Positions 33,512-43,735 of a DNA stretch of 64,000 bases are shown here, in pieces. Position 1 is the stretch's first letter. Each line of letters starts with the position of its first letter. Source of the stretch: Chengkuizengella sp. SCS-71B (GTDB lineage Bacteria > Bacillota > Bacilli > Paenibacillales > KCTC-33759); NCBI RefSeq assembly GCF_040100845.1, contig NZ_JAZHSH010000001.1, positions 744,001-808,000 on the forward strand. Reading direction: 5' to 3'. The notes below the pieces were generated by a model. That model was not told the DNA's origin and did not search any database. It saw only the letters and a program-made list of their open reading frames with translations. A program made the translations under genes and the position numbers.

Positions 33512-33723
33512 ATTGTCAACATGTCTAAATTTTTCCACAATCAATTTCCACAGTCTTCTTGTTTATGGATTTCATCCTAGAAGCATCCCAAATGGACATG
33601 TAAAAAACCCCATCTTTTTTTCATTTGCCTAAATTTAATAAATTCAGTACACCTGTCTAGTCCTTTTGTTCACATCTTACATAGAATATAGCAATATTCA
33701 AACTCAGAAAGGACGAAAACAAT

Positions 33724-35796
33724 ATGACCGTACGGAACGTTCCAACTGTTGAATTTCCTACAATTAATGATGCGTTAGATGCCTCTCAGCCATACGATAC
33801 CATTAGAGTAGGAGAAGGAAACTTTTCCGAATTTCTTAATATTAATGTGGAAGGTCTTCGACTAATCGGAGAGGGCAAAGGAAAAACAATCCTTGATGGA
33901 CAAGACTTTGGGTTAACTGATGGCATTATAATTGGTGAAAGTTTTATTACCATTCAAAACTTAACGGTACAGAACTTTAAAGGTACTGGTATTTGTATAG
34001 ATACATCCAATAGTATTATTCATAGAGTTCAAATTTTAAATAATGGAAGCCATGGCATTGATATTACCACTTTTAGAAATCTAGTTATGGAATGTGAAAT
34101 CAATGGCAATGTTGAGAATGGTATTGTCGTTGCAAGAAATAATAATAATATCATCCAATGTAAAATGATTTATAATTTAAATGGGGTATTATTAGATGAT
34201 AATAATAATTTAATCTACTGTTGTTTAGCGCATATAAACAAACAAGATGGATTTAATGTAAGTGGACGTGAAAATTATATTATTTCAAGTGCTGCTACAG
34301 ATAATAAAGGCAATGGGATTAATGATAATAATGAGGATTTTAATTTTTATGCTATGAACAAGGCATTAGGAAATTCAGGAAATGGATTTGTAATAGGTAT
34401 TTTTGCAACTGTGTTTGATAATATAAGCAAAGAAAATGGTTTGGATGGTATTTTAGCAACCGGTGATGATGCAAGAATTATTAAAAATCTTGTCATTGGA
34501 AATAAAGGGAATGGAATTCGAATGGAAGATGAGGACTCTGTGGTTGATCGAAACACTGTAATAAACAATACCCTTGCTGGTATCAGCATCACTGGGGATA
34601 ATATAGCTATTCGCTCAAATTGTATAAAAGGAAACTCACCTGACATCATTGTTGAGGGAGGAGTTGTAGGTTGTACATTTGCAGACAATGATTGTGAAAC
34701 AAGTATGCCTTTAGGAATATGTAAAAGGAATGACGCCATCAATGTACAAGAAGGCGAATCCATTCAACAAGCTGTAGAAGATGCACAAAGTGGTTATTTA
34801 ATCAATGTTAGTAAGGGTTTATTTCATGAACAAATTAATATTCCTAGTGATAAAGATCGCCTTAGAATTGTTGGATCAGGTATGTGCAATACGATCATAG
34901 ATGGTACTAATCTAGCAGGGAACGGCATGACAATTGAAAGTGAACGAAATTCGATCGAAAATCTGACTGTTCAACATTTTGGAGCTAACGGAATACTTAT
35001 AAATAGTGAAGAGAACACATTTGATAGAGTTCAATCCAAAAATAATACAGGAGATGGATTTCAAATTAATGTAACCCAAACTCTCTTCAATCAATGTGAC
35101 GCAATTATAAATGGAAGCAATGGATTTCATTCTCTTCTGGTTCCAAGTGATCTAAATTATATCATAAAATGTAATGCCGTTCATAATGGGAAAAATGGGT
35201 TTATAGCAGATAATAGTGATGACAATTTATTTTTATGTAATACATCAAAGCAGAATGGAATGGACGGTTTTAATTTATTAAGTGATCATAGTTTGTGTAT
35301 TGGAAATTGGGTTTTTGAAAATAAAGGAAATGGATTTATTATACTCGATAGTTGCTTAATGTTAAACAACAGAACCACTGGAAACTTATTAAATGGATTT
35401 AGTTTGATTGAGAATGATAACATAATTTGGGGAAACGTTTGTAACAAAAATAATCAGAATGGTATTGAATTAAACGATTGTGACGATAGATTGATTAAAA
35501 ATAGTTGTCAATTTAATAAAGGTAATGGAATTCAACTAAATCTCTCCTTCTCGATTGGTAGTATTATAGATCACAACTGTATAGAAAACAATCTTAAAGC
35601 TGGGATCATCGTAGTAGAACCTACTGCTGATAATTTTGGCATCCGCTCTAACTGTTTATCCGGCAATGACCCAGACCTTCAAAACAACTCCCAATCTACT
35701 GATAATATTGCGATAGATGAAAACAAATGTAATTCAAGTATTCCAGATGGGCTTTGTGAAAAATCCTGTAAGCAGAAGAAATTCTTTAAAAGATAA
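33724..35796 (+). CDS. tandem right-handed parallel beta-helix protein
   Basis: 690 aa made of two homologous halves. Each starts with a 'periplasmic copper-binding/NosD-like' opening (PTINDALDASQPYDTIRVGE; ESIQQAVEDAQSGYLINVSK), then ILDGQDFGLTDG or IIDGTNLAGNG, and continues as about 10 PbH1 coils (NGIVVARNNNNIIQCKM type). Each half ends IRSNC-x-GN-PD with a final SxPxGxC. No signal peptide or transmembrane helix is seen. Parallel beta-helices bind or cut polysaccharides, or form spikes. Placed before three tail-appendage-like genes, a spore or particle surface role is possible but inferred. The C-terminus is Cys/Lys-rich (CEKSCKQKKFFKR). Confidence 0.82.
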   Translation: MTVRNVPTVEFPTINDALDASQPYDTIRVGEGNFSEFLNINVEGLRLIGEGKGKTILDGQDFGLTDGIIIGESFITIQNLTVQNFKGTGICIDTSNSIIHRVQILNNGSHGIDITTFRNLVMECEINGNVENGIVVARNNNNIIQCKMIYNLNGVLLDDNNNLIYCCLAHINKQDGFNVSGRENYIISSAATDNKGNGINDNNEDFNFYAMNKALGNSGNGFVIGIFATVFDNISKENGLDGILATGDDARIIKNLVIGNKGNGIRMEDEDSVVDRNTVINNTLAGISITGDNIAIRSNCIKGNSPDIIVEGGVVGCTFADNDCETSMPLGICKRNDAINVQEGESIQQAVEDAQSGYLINVSKGLFHEQINIPSDKDRLRIVGSGMCNTIIDGTNLAGNGMTIESERNSIENLTVQHFGANGILINSEENTFDRVQSKNNTGDGFQINVTQTLFNQCDAIINGSNGFHSLLVPSDLNYIIKCNAVHNGKNGFIADNSDDNLFLCNTSKQNGMDGFNLLSDHSLCIGNWVFENKGNGFIILDSCLMLNNRTTGNLLNGFSLIENDNIIWGNVCNKNNQNGIELNDCDDRLIKNSCQFNKGNGIQLNLSFSIGSIIDHNCIENNLKAGIIVVEPTADNFGIRSNCLSGNDPDLQNNSQSTDNIAIDENKCNSSIPDGLCEKSCKQKKFFKR

Positions 35797-35886
35797 TCTC
35801 CTAAAAGACTTATATCGTATTAACGTATATGGGTTTGGAAACACCAAATTCTACTATAGGTCTACTAATAACTGCAAAACGAAATG

Positions 35887-35922
35887 GCGCGTTTCTCTAA
35901 TAAGAGAAGCGCTTTTTTCTTG
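35887..35922 (+). terminator. terminator after beta-helix gene
   Basis: GCGC-TTTCTCT pairs with AGAGAAGCGC around AATA, followed by TTTTTT. Confidence 0.82.
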
Positions 35923-36035
35923 AAAATACCCATTGGAAATGGTCTTGCTATATTTGGGGAGAATATTCACTTTTAAGCTACTACCTACGTAAGATGGGAT
36001 GGAGGAAATAAGATTTATCAAAGGAGGGCTTTTAA

Positions 36036-38171
36036 ATGGATAGTAAAAATTGTAATCGTGAAGCAACAGGAGGTTGCGCCACAGCGTTAGGTAGAAATAC
36101 GATGGCGAGTGGTGACAACTCTCTTGCTGAAGGTAGAAGTACGATATCAGATGGGGAAAATTCTCATTCGGAAGGAAGAAGTACAATAGCTGATGGGAAC
36201 GCTTCCCATGCGGAAGGAGAAGGGACTCAGGCGAAAGGATTGGCTGCTCATTCGGAGGGAATAGATACGATAGCCAGTGGGGACGCTTCTCATTCAGAAG
36301 GAAGAAACACTGTAGCACAAGGGAATAATTCCCATGCGGAAGGAGAAGGAACCCAGGCGATTGGAACAGCTTCTCATGCGGAAGGAACAAGTTCAATAGC
36401 GAAAGGATTACAAACGCATGCCGAAGGAGATTGTACAACGGCATCAGGAAGCTTTTCTCATGCAGAAGGAACTCAAACGGATGCTGAAGGTGAAGCTTCC
36501 CACTCAGAAGGGAGAAATACGGAAGCCACAGGGGACAATGCTCATGCCCAAAATCGAGATACCGTAGCACAAGGGGACAATTCGACCTCTGAAGGCTTAG
36601 GTTCAGTTGCTAGAGGATTAAACAGTCATTCGGAAGGATATATTACACAGGCGGATGGAGAAAATGCGCATTCGGAAGGACAGAACACGAAAGCGACAGG
36701 ACTTAATTCTCATGCGGAGGGAAGAGACACCCTTGCCCAAGGAGATAATTCCCATGCGGAAGGAGAAGGATCAATTGCCATTGGTACCGGTGCTCATGCG
36801 GAAGGAACAGATACAGTTGCTTCTGGTGAACAGGCTCATGCGGAAGGTCGACTTACAGTAGCCAGCGGTGATTTTTCTCATGCCCAAAATGATGGAACTG
36901 TAGCCGCTGGATTTGCTTCTCATGCGGAAGGCTGCAATACGAGAGCTGAAGGAATAGCCGCCCATGCAGAATGCAACGCCACACTTGCTGGCGGAGACTT
37001 TTCCCATGCGGAAGGAACACTTACACAAGCTACGGGGGAAAGCTCTTACGCTGAAGGAAGTGACACCCTTGCCGAAGGAGATGAATCCCACGCGGAAGGA
37101 TTTTTCTCGCAAGCCATTGGGCAAAGCTCTCACGCTGAAGGAAGAAACACCCTTGCCCAAGGAAATAACTCCCACTCGGAAGGAGATAGAACCGAAGCAA
37201 CAGGTAACGCTGCTCATGCAGAGGGAACAAATACCCTTGCCCAAGGAGACAATTCCCATGCCGAAGGGTCTGACACTAGAGCGGAAGGTTCTTCGTCTCA
37301 TGCGGAAGGAAGCAATACGGTAGCTGAAGGGTTAGGCTCTCATGCGGAAGGCTGTAATACGGTAGCTTTAGGAGATTGTTCTCACGCGGAAGGATCTGGC
37401 ACTAGAGCGGAAGGTTTTGCGTCTCATGCTGAGGGTTGTGATACGATTGCTTCAGGTGAATGCTCTCATGCGGAAGGAAATGGTACAGATACAAACAATA
37501 GAGTAAATGCGCATATTATGGGGCGTTCAGGTCAAGCGATTGAAGATAACTCTTGGCATTTAGTGAATGGAACATTGATGGCATTGATTAACGGAAATAC
37601 GGGGGATGCCTGTTTTGCTGGACAGATTACTTCCGGTGGAGGGTGTGATTTTGCTGAATTGTTTGAAACGTGGGATGGCAAACCCATTGATGTCGGATAT
37701 TTTGTCACAACAGAAGGGGATAGAATAAGAAAAGCAACTGATAAAGATAATTATATCTTAGGTGTAACAAGTGGCTTCCCTGCTGTCTTAGGAGGTTCGG
37801 GTTATGAATGGAATAAGCGATGTATGACGGATAAGTGGGGTCAGGTACTATATGAAGAAGTCACCATCCCTGCGGAAAAAGATGAGAACGGCAAAATTAT
37901 TTCGCCTGAGCGAATTGAAAAAAGACAAAAGCTAAATCCAGAATATGATCCTGATAAACAGTATATTCCACGATCAGAAAGACCTGAATGGGTAGCTGTT
38001 GGATTAACGGGGCAATTATTAGTAAGAGACGATGGAACAAGTGAAGTGAACGGGTTTTGCAGACCTAACACTGAAGGGATTGCTACAACAGCTCAAAGTG
38101 GTTATAAAGTGTTAAAACGGACAGATGAAGATCAAATTTTAATTATTGTAGCAAGTCCTATGCAATTTTAA
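36036..38171 (+). CDS. YadA-head-like repeat protein with peptidase G2 chaperone, copy 1
   Basis: 711 aa. Residues 1-490 are about 33 repeats of 14 residues with consensus GDNSHAEGxxTxAx, the left-handed beta-roll repeat of YadA/Hep_Hag trimeric adhesin heads. The C-terminal 210 residues begin NSWHLVNGTLMALINGNTGD and contain GCDFAELFETWDGKPIDVGY and NGFCRPN. This matches the Peptidase_G2 intramolecular chaperone of phage neck appendages and tailspikes, which trimerises the fibre and then cuts itself off. There is no signal peptide or anchor. RBS AAAGGAGGGC. First of three tandem paralogs; probably a trimeric fibre on a spore or particle. Confidence 0.85.
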   Translation: MDSKNCNREATGGCATALGRNTMASGDNSLAEGRSTISDGENSHSEGRSTIADGNASHAEGEGTQAKGLAAHSEGIDTIASGDASHSEGRNTVAQGNNSHAEGEGTQAIGTASHAEGTSSIAKGLQTHAEGDCTTASGSFSHAEGTQTDAEGEASHSEGRNTEATGDNAHAQNRDTVAQGDNSTSEGLGSVARGLNSHSEGYITQADGENAHSEGQNTKATGLNSHAEGRDTLAQGDNSHAEGEGSIAIGTGAHAEGTDTVASGEQAHAEGRLTVASGDFSHAQNDGTVAAGFASHAEGCNTRAEGIAAHAECNATLAGGDFSHAEGTLTQATGESSYAEGSDTLAEGDESHAEGFFSQAIGQSSHAEGRNTLAQGNNSHSEGDRTEATGNAAHAEGTNTLAQGDNSHAEGSDTRAEGSSSHAEGSNTVAEGLGSHAEGCNTVALGDCSHAEGSGTRAEGFASHAEGCDTIASGECSHAEGNGTDTNNRVNAHIMGRSGQAIEDNSWHLVNGTLMALINGNTGDACFAGQITSGGGCDFAELFETWDGKPIDVGYFVTTEGDRIRKATDKDNYILGVTSGFPAVLGGSGYEWNKRCMTDKWGQVLYEEVTIPAEKDENGKIISPERIEKRQKLNPEYDPDKQYIPRSERPEWVAVGLTGQLLVRDDGTSEVNGFCRPNTEGIATTAQSGYKVLKRTDEDQILIIVASPMQF

Positions 38172-38276
38172 ATGACACAAAAGGATAGGATGCGAAATGG
38201 AAAATAACAGAGGGTGTAAGAACGAAGCGAACAATCACTAATGATTACAAAATAGACTTTGAAGGAGGTGCTATAA

Positions 38277-40442
38277 ATGGATGGAAATTGTAATCGTGAA
38301 TCAACAGGAGATTGCGCCACAGCGTTAGGTAGAAATACGATGGCGAGTGGTGACGACTCTCTTGCTGCAGGTAGAGGTACGGTATCAGATGGGGAAAATG
38401 CTCATGCGGAAGGAAGAAGAACAATGTCCGATGGGAATGCTTCCCATGCGGAAGGAAAAGGGACTCAGGCGAAAGGATTGGCAGCTCATTCGGAAGGAAT
38501 AGATACGATAGCCAGTGGGGACGCTTCTCATTCAGAAGGAAGAAACACTGTAGCCCAAGGAGATCATTCCCATGCGGAAGGAGTAGGAACGCAGGCGATT
38601 GGAACAGCTTCTCATGCGGAAGGAACAAGTTCAATAGCGAAAGGATTACAATCGCATGCCGAAGGAGATTGTACAACGGCATCTGGAAGCTCTTCCCACG
38701 CCGAAGGAATTCAAACGGATGCTGAAGGTGAAGCTTCCCACTCAGAAGGGAGAAATACGGAAGCCACAGGAGACAATGCTCATGCCCAAAATCGAGATAC
38801 CGTAGCCCAAGGAGACAATTCGACCGCTGAAGGCTTAGGTTCAATTGCTAGAGGATTGAACAGCCATTCGGAAGGGTTTATTACACAGGCGGATGGAGAA
38901 AATGCGCATTCAGAAGGGCGGAACACGAAAGCGACAGGACTTAATTCTCATGCGGAAGGAAAAGACACCCTTGCCCAAGGAGATAATTCCCATTCGGAAG
39001 GAGAAGGAACAGAAGCAATAGGTATCGGTGCTCATGCAGAAGGAACAAATACAGTTGCTTCTGGTGAACAGGCTCATGCGGAAGGTAAACAATCAGTAGC
39101 CGGTGGTAATTTTTCTCATGCTCAAAATGATACAACTGATGCCGGTGCATTTGCTTCTCATGCGGAAGGAGTCATTACGTCAGCCGGAACAATGGCCCAT
39201 TCGGAAGGCAGAGCCACCGTTGCTGCCGGAGAGGGTTCCCATGCGGAAGGGTTTTTTACAACAGCTATTGGGGAAAGCTCTCATTCAGAAGGAAGAGACA
39301 CCCTTGCCCAAGGAGATTTTTCCCATGCGGAAGGTTGTGATACGCAAGCCATTGGGGAAAGTTCTCACGCGGAAGGAGAAAACACCCTTGCCCAAGGGGA
39401 TTTCTCCCATGCGGAAGGAGAAGGAACCGAAGCAACAGGTGTCGGTGCTCATGCAGAGGGAACAAATACCCTTGCCCAAGGAGACAGTTCCCATGCCGAA
39501 GGGTCTGGCACTACAGCGGAAGGTTTCTCGTCTCATTCAGAAGGAAGCAATACGGTAGCTGAAGGGTTAGGCTCTCATGCGGAAGGCTGTAATACGGTAG
39601 CTTTAGGAGATTGTTCTCACGCGGAAGGAGATGGAACTATAACGGAAGGTTTTGCGTCTCATGCAGAGGGTTGTAATACGATTGCTTCAGGTGAATGCTC
39701 TCATGCGGAAGGAAATGGTACAGATACAAATAATAGAGTGAACGCGCATATTATGGGACGTTCAGGTCAAGCTGTTGAAGATAACTCTTGGCATTTAGTC
39801 AATGGAACATTGATGGCTCTGATTAACGGAAATACAGGGGACGCTTGCTTTGCTGGGCAAATTACTTCCGGTAGAGGGTGTGATTTCGCTGAATTGTTTG
39901 AAACGTTGGATGGCAAACCCATTGATGTCGGATATTTTGTCACAACAGAAGGGGATAAAATTAGGAAAGCAACAGATAAAGATAATTATATTTTAGGTGT
40001 AACAAGTGGCTTCCCTGCTGTCTTAGGAGGTTCCGGTTATGAATGGAATAAGCGATATTTGACGGGGAAGTGGGGTCAGGCACTATATGAAGAAGTCACC
40101 ATCCCTGCGGAAAAAGATGAGAACGGCAAAATTATTTCGCCTGAGCGAATTGAAAAAAGACAAAAGCTAAATCCAGAATATGATCCCGATAAACAGTATA
40201 TTCCACGATCAGAAAGACCTGAATGGGTAGCTGTTGGATTAACGGGGCAATTATTAGTAAGAGACGATGGAACAAGTGAAGTGAATGGGTTTTGCAGACC
40301 TAACGCTGATGGAGTTGCTACAATAGCTCAAAGTGGTTATAGAGTGTTAAAACGGACAGATGAAGATCAAATTTTAATTATTGTAGCAAATCCTATGCAA
40401 ATTAAAAACGACCCAAAAGGAGAGGTGCGTAGTAGACTTTGA
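38277..40442 (+). CDS. YadA-head-like repeat protein with peptidase G2 chaperone, copy 2
   Basis: 721 aa, same build as copy 1. The N-terminus (CNRESTGDCATALGRNTMAS) and the C-terminal chaperone are nearly identical to copy 1, whereas the middle repeats (about 260-340) differ, with for example KQSVAGGNFSHAQNDTTDAG and VITSAGTMAHSEGRATVAAG. The final residues differ (QIKNDPKGEVRSRL), so the copies are not simple recent duplicates. RBS AAGGAGGTG. Copy 3 starts 15 nt after the stop with AAGGAGGTGG in between, so copies 2 and 3 are probably co-transcribed. Confidence 0.85.
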   Translation: MDGNCNRESTGDCATALGRNTMASGDDSLAAGRGTVSDGENAHAEGRRTMSDGNASHAEGKGTQAKGLAAHSEGIDTIASGDASHSEGRNTVAQGDHSHAEGVGTQAIGTASHAEGTSSIAKGLQSHAEGDCTTASGSSSHAEGIQTDAEGEASHSEGRNTEATGDNAHAQNRDTVAQGDNSTAEGLGSIARGLNSHSEGFITQADGENAHSEGRNTKATGLNSHAEGKDTLAQGDNSHSEGEGTEAIGIGAHAEGTNTVASGEQAHAEGKQSVAGGNFSHAQNDTTDAGAFASHAEGVITSAGTMAHSEGRATVAAGEGSHAEGFFTTAIGESSHSEGRDTLAQGDFSHAEGCDTQAIGESSHAEGENTLAQGDFSHAEGEGTEATGVGAHAEGTNTLAQGDSSHAEGSGTTAEGFSSHSEGSNTVAEGLGSHAEGCNTVALGDCSHAEGDGTITEGFASHAEGCNTIASGECSHAEGNGTDTNNRVNAHIMGRSGQAVEDNSWHLVNGTLMALINGNTGDACFAGQITSGRGCDFAELFETLDGKPIDVGYFVTTEGDKIRKATDKDNYILGVTSGFPAVLGGSGYEWNKRYLTGKWGQALYEEVTIPAEKDENGKIISPERIEKRQKLNPEYDPDKQYIPRSERPEWVAVGLTGQLLVRDDGTSEVNGFCRPNADGVATIAQSGYRVLKRTDEDQILIIVANPMQIKNDPKGEVRSRL

Positions 40443-40457
40443 AGGAGGTGGCTATAA

Positions 40458-42587
40458 ATGGATAGGAAAAATTGTAATCGTAAAGCCCCAGGGGATTGCG
40501 CTACAGCATTTGGACGGAATACGATAGCCAGTGGTGACGACGCTCTTGCTGAAGGTAGAAGTACGGTATCAGATGGGGAAAATGCTCATGCGGAAGGAAG
40601 AAAAACAATGGCCGAAGGGGATGCTTCTCATTCGGAAGGAGTAGGGACGCATGCAGCAGGAATAGCCTCCCATACGGAAGGCAGAAACAGTACAGCTAGC
40701 GGAGACGCTTCTCATGCAGAAGGCAGAAACAATCTAGCTCAGGGAGATTACTCCCATGTGGAAGGAGTAGGAACGCAGGCGATAGGAACAGCTTCCCATA
40801 CGGAAGGAACAAATTCAAAAGCGAAGGGACTGCAATCACACGCCGAGGGAGATTGTACAACGGCATCGGGAAGCTCCTCCCACGCCGAAGGAACTAAAAC
40901 GAATGCACAAGGTGAAGCTTCTCACTCAGAAGGGAGAAATACGGAAGCTACAGGAGACAATGCCCATGCCCAAAATCGAGATACCGTAGCCCAAGGAGAC
41001 AATTCGACCGCTGAAGGCTTAGGTTCCGTTGCTAGAGGGTTGAACAGTCATGCGGAAGGATTCATTACACAGGCGGATGGAGAAAATGCGCATGCAGAAG
41101 GGCGGAACACGAAAGCATCAGGATTTAATTCACATGCGGAAGGAAGAGACACTCTTACCCAAGGAGATAATTCCCATGCGGAAGGAGAAGGAGCAATGGC
41201 CATTGGTATGGGTGCTCATGCAGAGGGAACAGATACAGTTGCTTCTGGTGATCAGGATCATGCGGAAGGAAGTTTAACAGTAGCCTCTGGTTTTTGGTCT
41301 CATGCGGAAGGAAGGAGAACGTTTACTGAAGGATCATCAGCCCATGCTGAAGGTGTTGATACGTTTGCAGAAAGAAACGCTCATGCCGAAGGAGATAGTA
41401 CGATGGCGTTGGCAGATAGGTCCCATGCTGGGGGTTTTGCTACGGTTGCAGAAGGAACACAATCTCATGCCGAAGGTACAATTACGAGAGCATTAGGTGA
41501 GATGTCCCATTGCGAAGGTCTCAGAACAAGAGCCGAAGGGGATGCTTCTCATGCGGAAGGATCACGTGGGGAATCTACGGGAGACCATTCTCACGCCGAA
41601 GGGAATGCGACAAGAGCCGTAGGGATTAATTCTCATGCGGAAGGAAGGTTAACAGAAACGACAGGAAATAACTCCCATGCGGAAGGAAGCAATACGAGAG
41701 CCACAGGGATTAATTCTCATGCGGAAGGAAGCAATACGAGAACCGCAATATTAGGCTCTCATGCGGAAGGTTGTAATACGCAAGCTTTACAACGTTGTTC
41801 TCACGCTGAAGGGAGTGAGACAACAGCCTTAGGTAGGCCTTCTCATGCGGAAGGCTGTAATACGAATGCTACGGGTCTATGCTCTCATGCGGAAGGAGAT
41901 GGTACTAATACAAATAGTAGAGTGAATGCGTTTATTATGGGACGCTCAGGTTCAGCGGTTGAAGATAACTCTTGGCATTTAGTGAATGGAACATTGATGG
42001 CTCTTATAAGCGGGAATACAGGGGATGCTTGCTTTGCTGGGCAAGTTACTTCTGGTAGAGGATGTGATTTCGCTGAATTGTTTGAAACATTGGATGGCAA
42101 ACCCATCGATTACGGATATTTTGTCACAACAGAAGGGGATAAAATAAGAAAAGCAACCGATAAAGATAATTATATCTTAGGTGTAACAAGTGCCTTCCCT
42201 GCTGTTTTAGGAGGTTCCGGTTATCAATGGAATAAGCGATGCCTGACGGATAAGTGGGGTCAGGTATTATATGAAGAAGTCACCATCCCAGCGGAAAAAG
42301 ATGAGAACGGCAAAATTATTTCGCCTGAGCGAATTGAAAAAAGACACAAGCTAAATCCAGAATATGATCCCGATAAACAGTATATTCCAAGATCAGAAAG
42401 ACCTGAATGGGTAGCTGTCGGATTAACTGGGCAATTATTAGTAAGAGACGATGGAACAAGTGAAGTGAATGGGTTTTGCAGACCTAACGCTGATGGAATT
42501 GCTACAACAGCTCAAAGTGGTTATAGAGTGTTAAAACGGACAGATGAAGATCAAATTTTAATTATTGTAGCAAATCTTGCATGTTGA
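40458..42587 (+). CDS. YadA-head-like repeat protein with peptidase G2 chaperone, copy 3
   Basis: 709 aa, same build as copies 1 and 2 but with the most divergent repeat array. One repeat is short by two residues (DTFAERNAHAEGDSTMA), and one carries HAGG in place of HAEG (ADRSHAGGFATV), followed by an MSHCEG variant. The chaperone domain keeps GRGCDFAELFETLDGKPIDY and the NGFCRPN stretch. Ends VANLAC. A 13-bp inverted repeat follows at 42620. Phage-derived trimeric fibre architecture; location and partner unknown. Confidence 0.85.
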   Translation: MDRKNCNRKAPGDCATAFGRNTIASGDDALAEGRSTVSDGENAHAEGRKTMAEGDASHSEGVGTHAAGIASHTEGRNSTASGDASHAEGRNNLAQGDYSHVEGVGTQAIGTASHTEGTNSKAKGLQSHAEGDCTTASGSSSHAEGTKTNAQGEASHSEGRNTEATGDNAHAQNRDTVAQGDNSTAEGLGSVARGLNSHAEGFITQADGENAHAEGRNTKASGFNSHAEGRDTLTQGDNSHAEGEGAMAIGMGAHAEGTDTVASGDQDHAEGSLTVASGFWSHAEGRRTFTEGSSAHAEGVDTFAERNAHAEGDSTMALADRSHAGGFATVAEGTQSHAEGTITRALGEMSHCEGLRTRAEGDASHAEGSRGESTGDHSHAEGNATRAVGINSHAEGRLTETTGNNSHAEGSNTRATGINSHAEGSNTRTAILGSHAEGCNTQALQRCSHAEGSETTALGRPSHAEGCNTNATGLCSHAEGDGTNTNSRVNAFIMGRSGSAVEDNSWHLVNGTLMALISGNTGDACFAGQVTSGRGCDFAELFETLDGKPIDYGYFVTTEGDKIRKATDKDNYILGVTSAFPAVLGGSGYQWNKRCLTDKWGQVLYEEVTIPAEKDENGKIISPERIEKRHKLNPEYDPDKQYIPRSERPEWVAVGLTGQLLVRDDGTSEVNGFCRPNADGIATTAQSGYRVLKRTDEDQILIIVANLAC

Positions 42588-42619
42588 CGGAAACACGACT
42601 TGGAATACTTTCAATATTT

Positions 42620-42658
42620 TAATTCAGGACTGCTAAACGAGCTTACAGTCCTGAATTA
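42620..42658 (+). terminator. long hairpin after the fibre genes
   Basis: TAATTCAGGACTG pairs perfectly with CAGTCCTGAATTA around a 13-nt loop. The T-run is weak, yet the position fits a terminator. The following 42659-43011 is AT-rich with no ORF that has an RBS. Confidence 0.65.
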
Positions 42659-43011
42659 ATTTGATTTCAGCTTCTCGAAAAATTTACATAAAATCAACGA
42701 AGAAATATGATTGTTCTGAGTGGTTTGAAGAACGAATGCCCTCATTATATATACTAAATACTGATATGTAAAGCGTTATTTTCATGCTTAATTATGTAAT
42801 TCTTTAAAATTATTTTCAATTTTCAGAAGTTTTTTGATTTTTTCATAAACATCCATATAAGGTTGTAACTAGATATGCATTTAGATTTTATATATAATTT
42901 ATCTCACATCATGAAATAGCATATAAAAGACATAAAAAATCAAGATATCAAAAAGAATTAAGAAGTAATTTTAGTTTCGTATTTAATAAATAAATGGAGG
43001 AGATTAACGAT

Positions 43012-43257
43012 ATGAAAAAGTACTATATTGAATTGCCTTACATTGGAGTTTTAAAGGTTGAAGTTAACGCAGAAACAAAGGAAGAAGCTCTTGAGAAATT
43101 AGCTGAAGCAGATAAAGAAGAAATTTTTAAAGACAAAATTAATGGTATCTCATATATTGATGAAGATTGGAATTATCATGAACAAGTAACACAAGGTAAT
43201 ATTTCAAATGCAGTTCAGTATGATCTGTTTATAGAAGAAGTAGAGGAAGATAAGTAA
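43012..43257 (+). CDS. small acidic hypothetical protein
   Basis: 81 aa. GGAGGAGA (42996-43003) supports ATG 43012. The first half reads KKYYIELPYIGVLKVEVNAE and TKEEALEKLAEADKEE, like a small beta-beta-alpha unit; the C-terminus is acidic (EEVEEDK). No family recognised. A single gene between the fibre cluster and the MalT-type regulator. Confidence 0.65.
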   Translation: MKKYYIELPYIGVLKVEVNAETKEEALEKLAEADKEEIFKDKINGISYIDEDWNYHEQVTQGNISNAVQYDLFIEEVEEDK

Positions 43258-43735
43258 GTGGTGTGGTGACCCGACTACGTCAGTTATGGTGAATTTACTC
43301 GCCTCTGGAATCGATCCTTAACAGAGCAAGGTGCTTCTGATAGAATGTCATCGTAGAATTAAACAATAAAAAGCGGTTGCTCGGTTTTTATTGTAAGTGC
43401 GGAGCATGAGTGCGGTCTATAGATCTTAAAAGTACATTATTAATTCTTTACCAATCTGACGCAGTTCTCTAATACGAGACGCGTCTTTATTTATGATTTG
43501 AACCATATGTTGAGTAACGAAGTTAAGGATATATGCTAAAATTAGAAAGAGATTGTGAAGGATGTGCTAAGCTTCTCTTCAAAGCTCAAGGGATTGAAAG
43601 GTACTTAACAAAAATGAAAAAGTTGGTGTCAATCATTGAAAAGGTGTTATATCAATGAAGTGGTATATCTCATGACGATCTGTCACTTTAAAAAATGATT
43701 TAATTATAAAGTGTAATAACAGAAGGGAGACAGTG
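43258..43735. other. 478-nt intergenic region
   Basis: No ORF with RBS is seen. One hairpin is clear: ACAATAAAAA (43363-43372) with TTTTTATTGT (43385-43394), which could terminate transcription in both directions. The local base mix is less AT-rich than the flanks (for example 43258-43350), which may mark old coding DNA. Confidence 0.5.

Noticed and set aside
33660-33690. Mother-cell sigma promoter (CATAGAATA) before the beta-helix gene
   Set aside because: Only the -10-like block is seen; no convincing -35 element at the right distance, and no equivalent before the fibre genes.
36000-41900. Regular short repeats that could suggest a CRISPR array
   Set aside because: The repeats are coding, imperfect, in frame (14 codons) and have no unique spacers. 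No cas gene is present.
36000-42600. Long open frames on the minus strand and in other frames inside the three SHAEG-repeat genes
   Set aside because: They come from the 42-nt repeat composition, have no RBS, and mirror each other between copies. The plus-strand protein explains the region.
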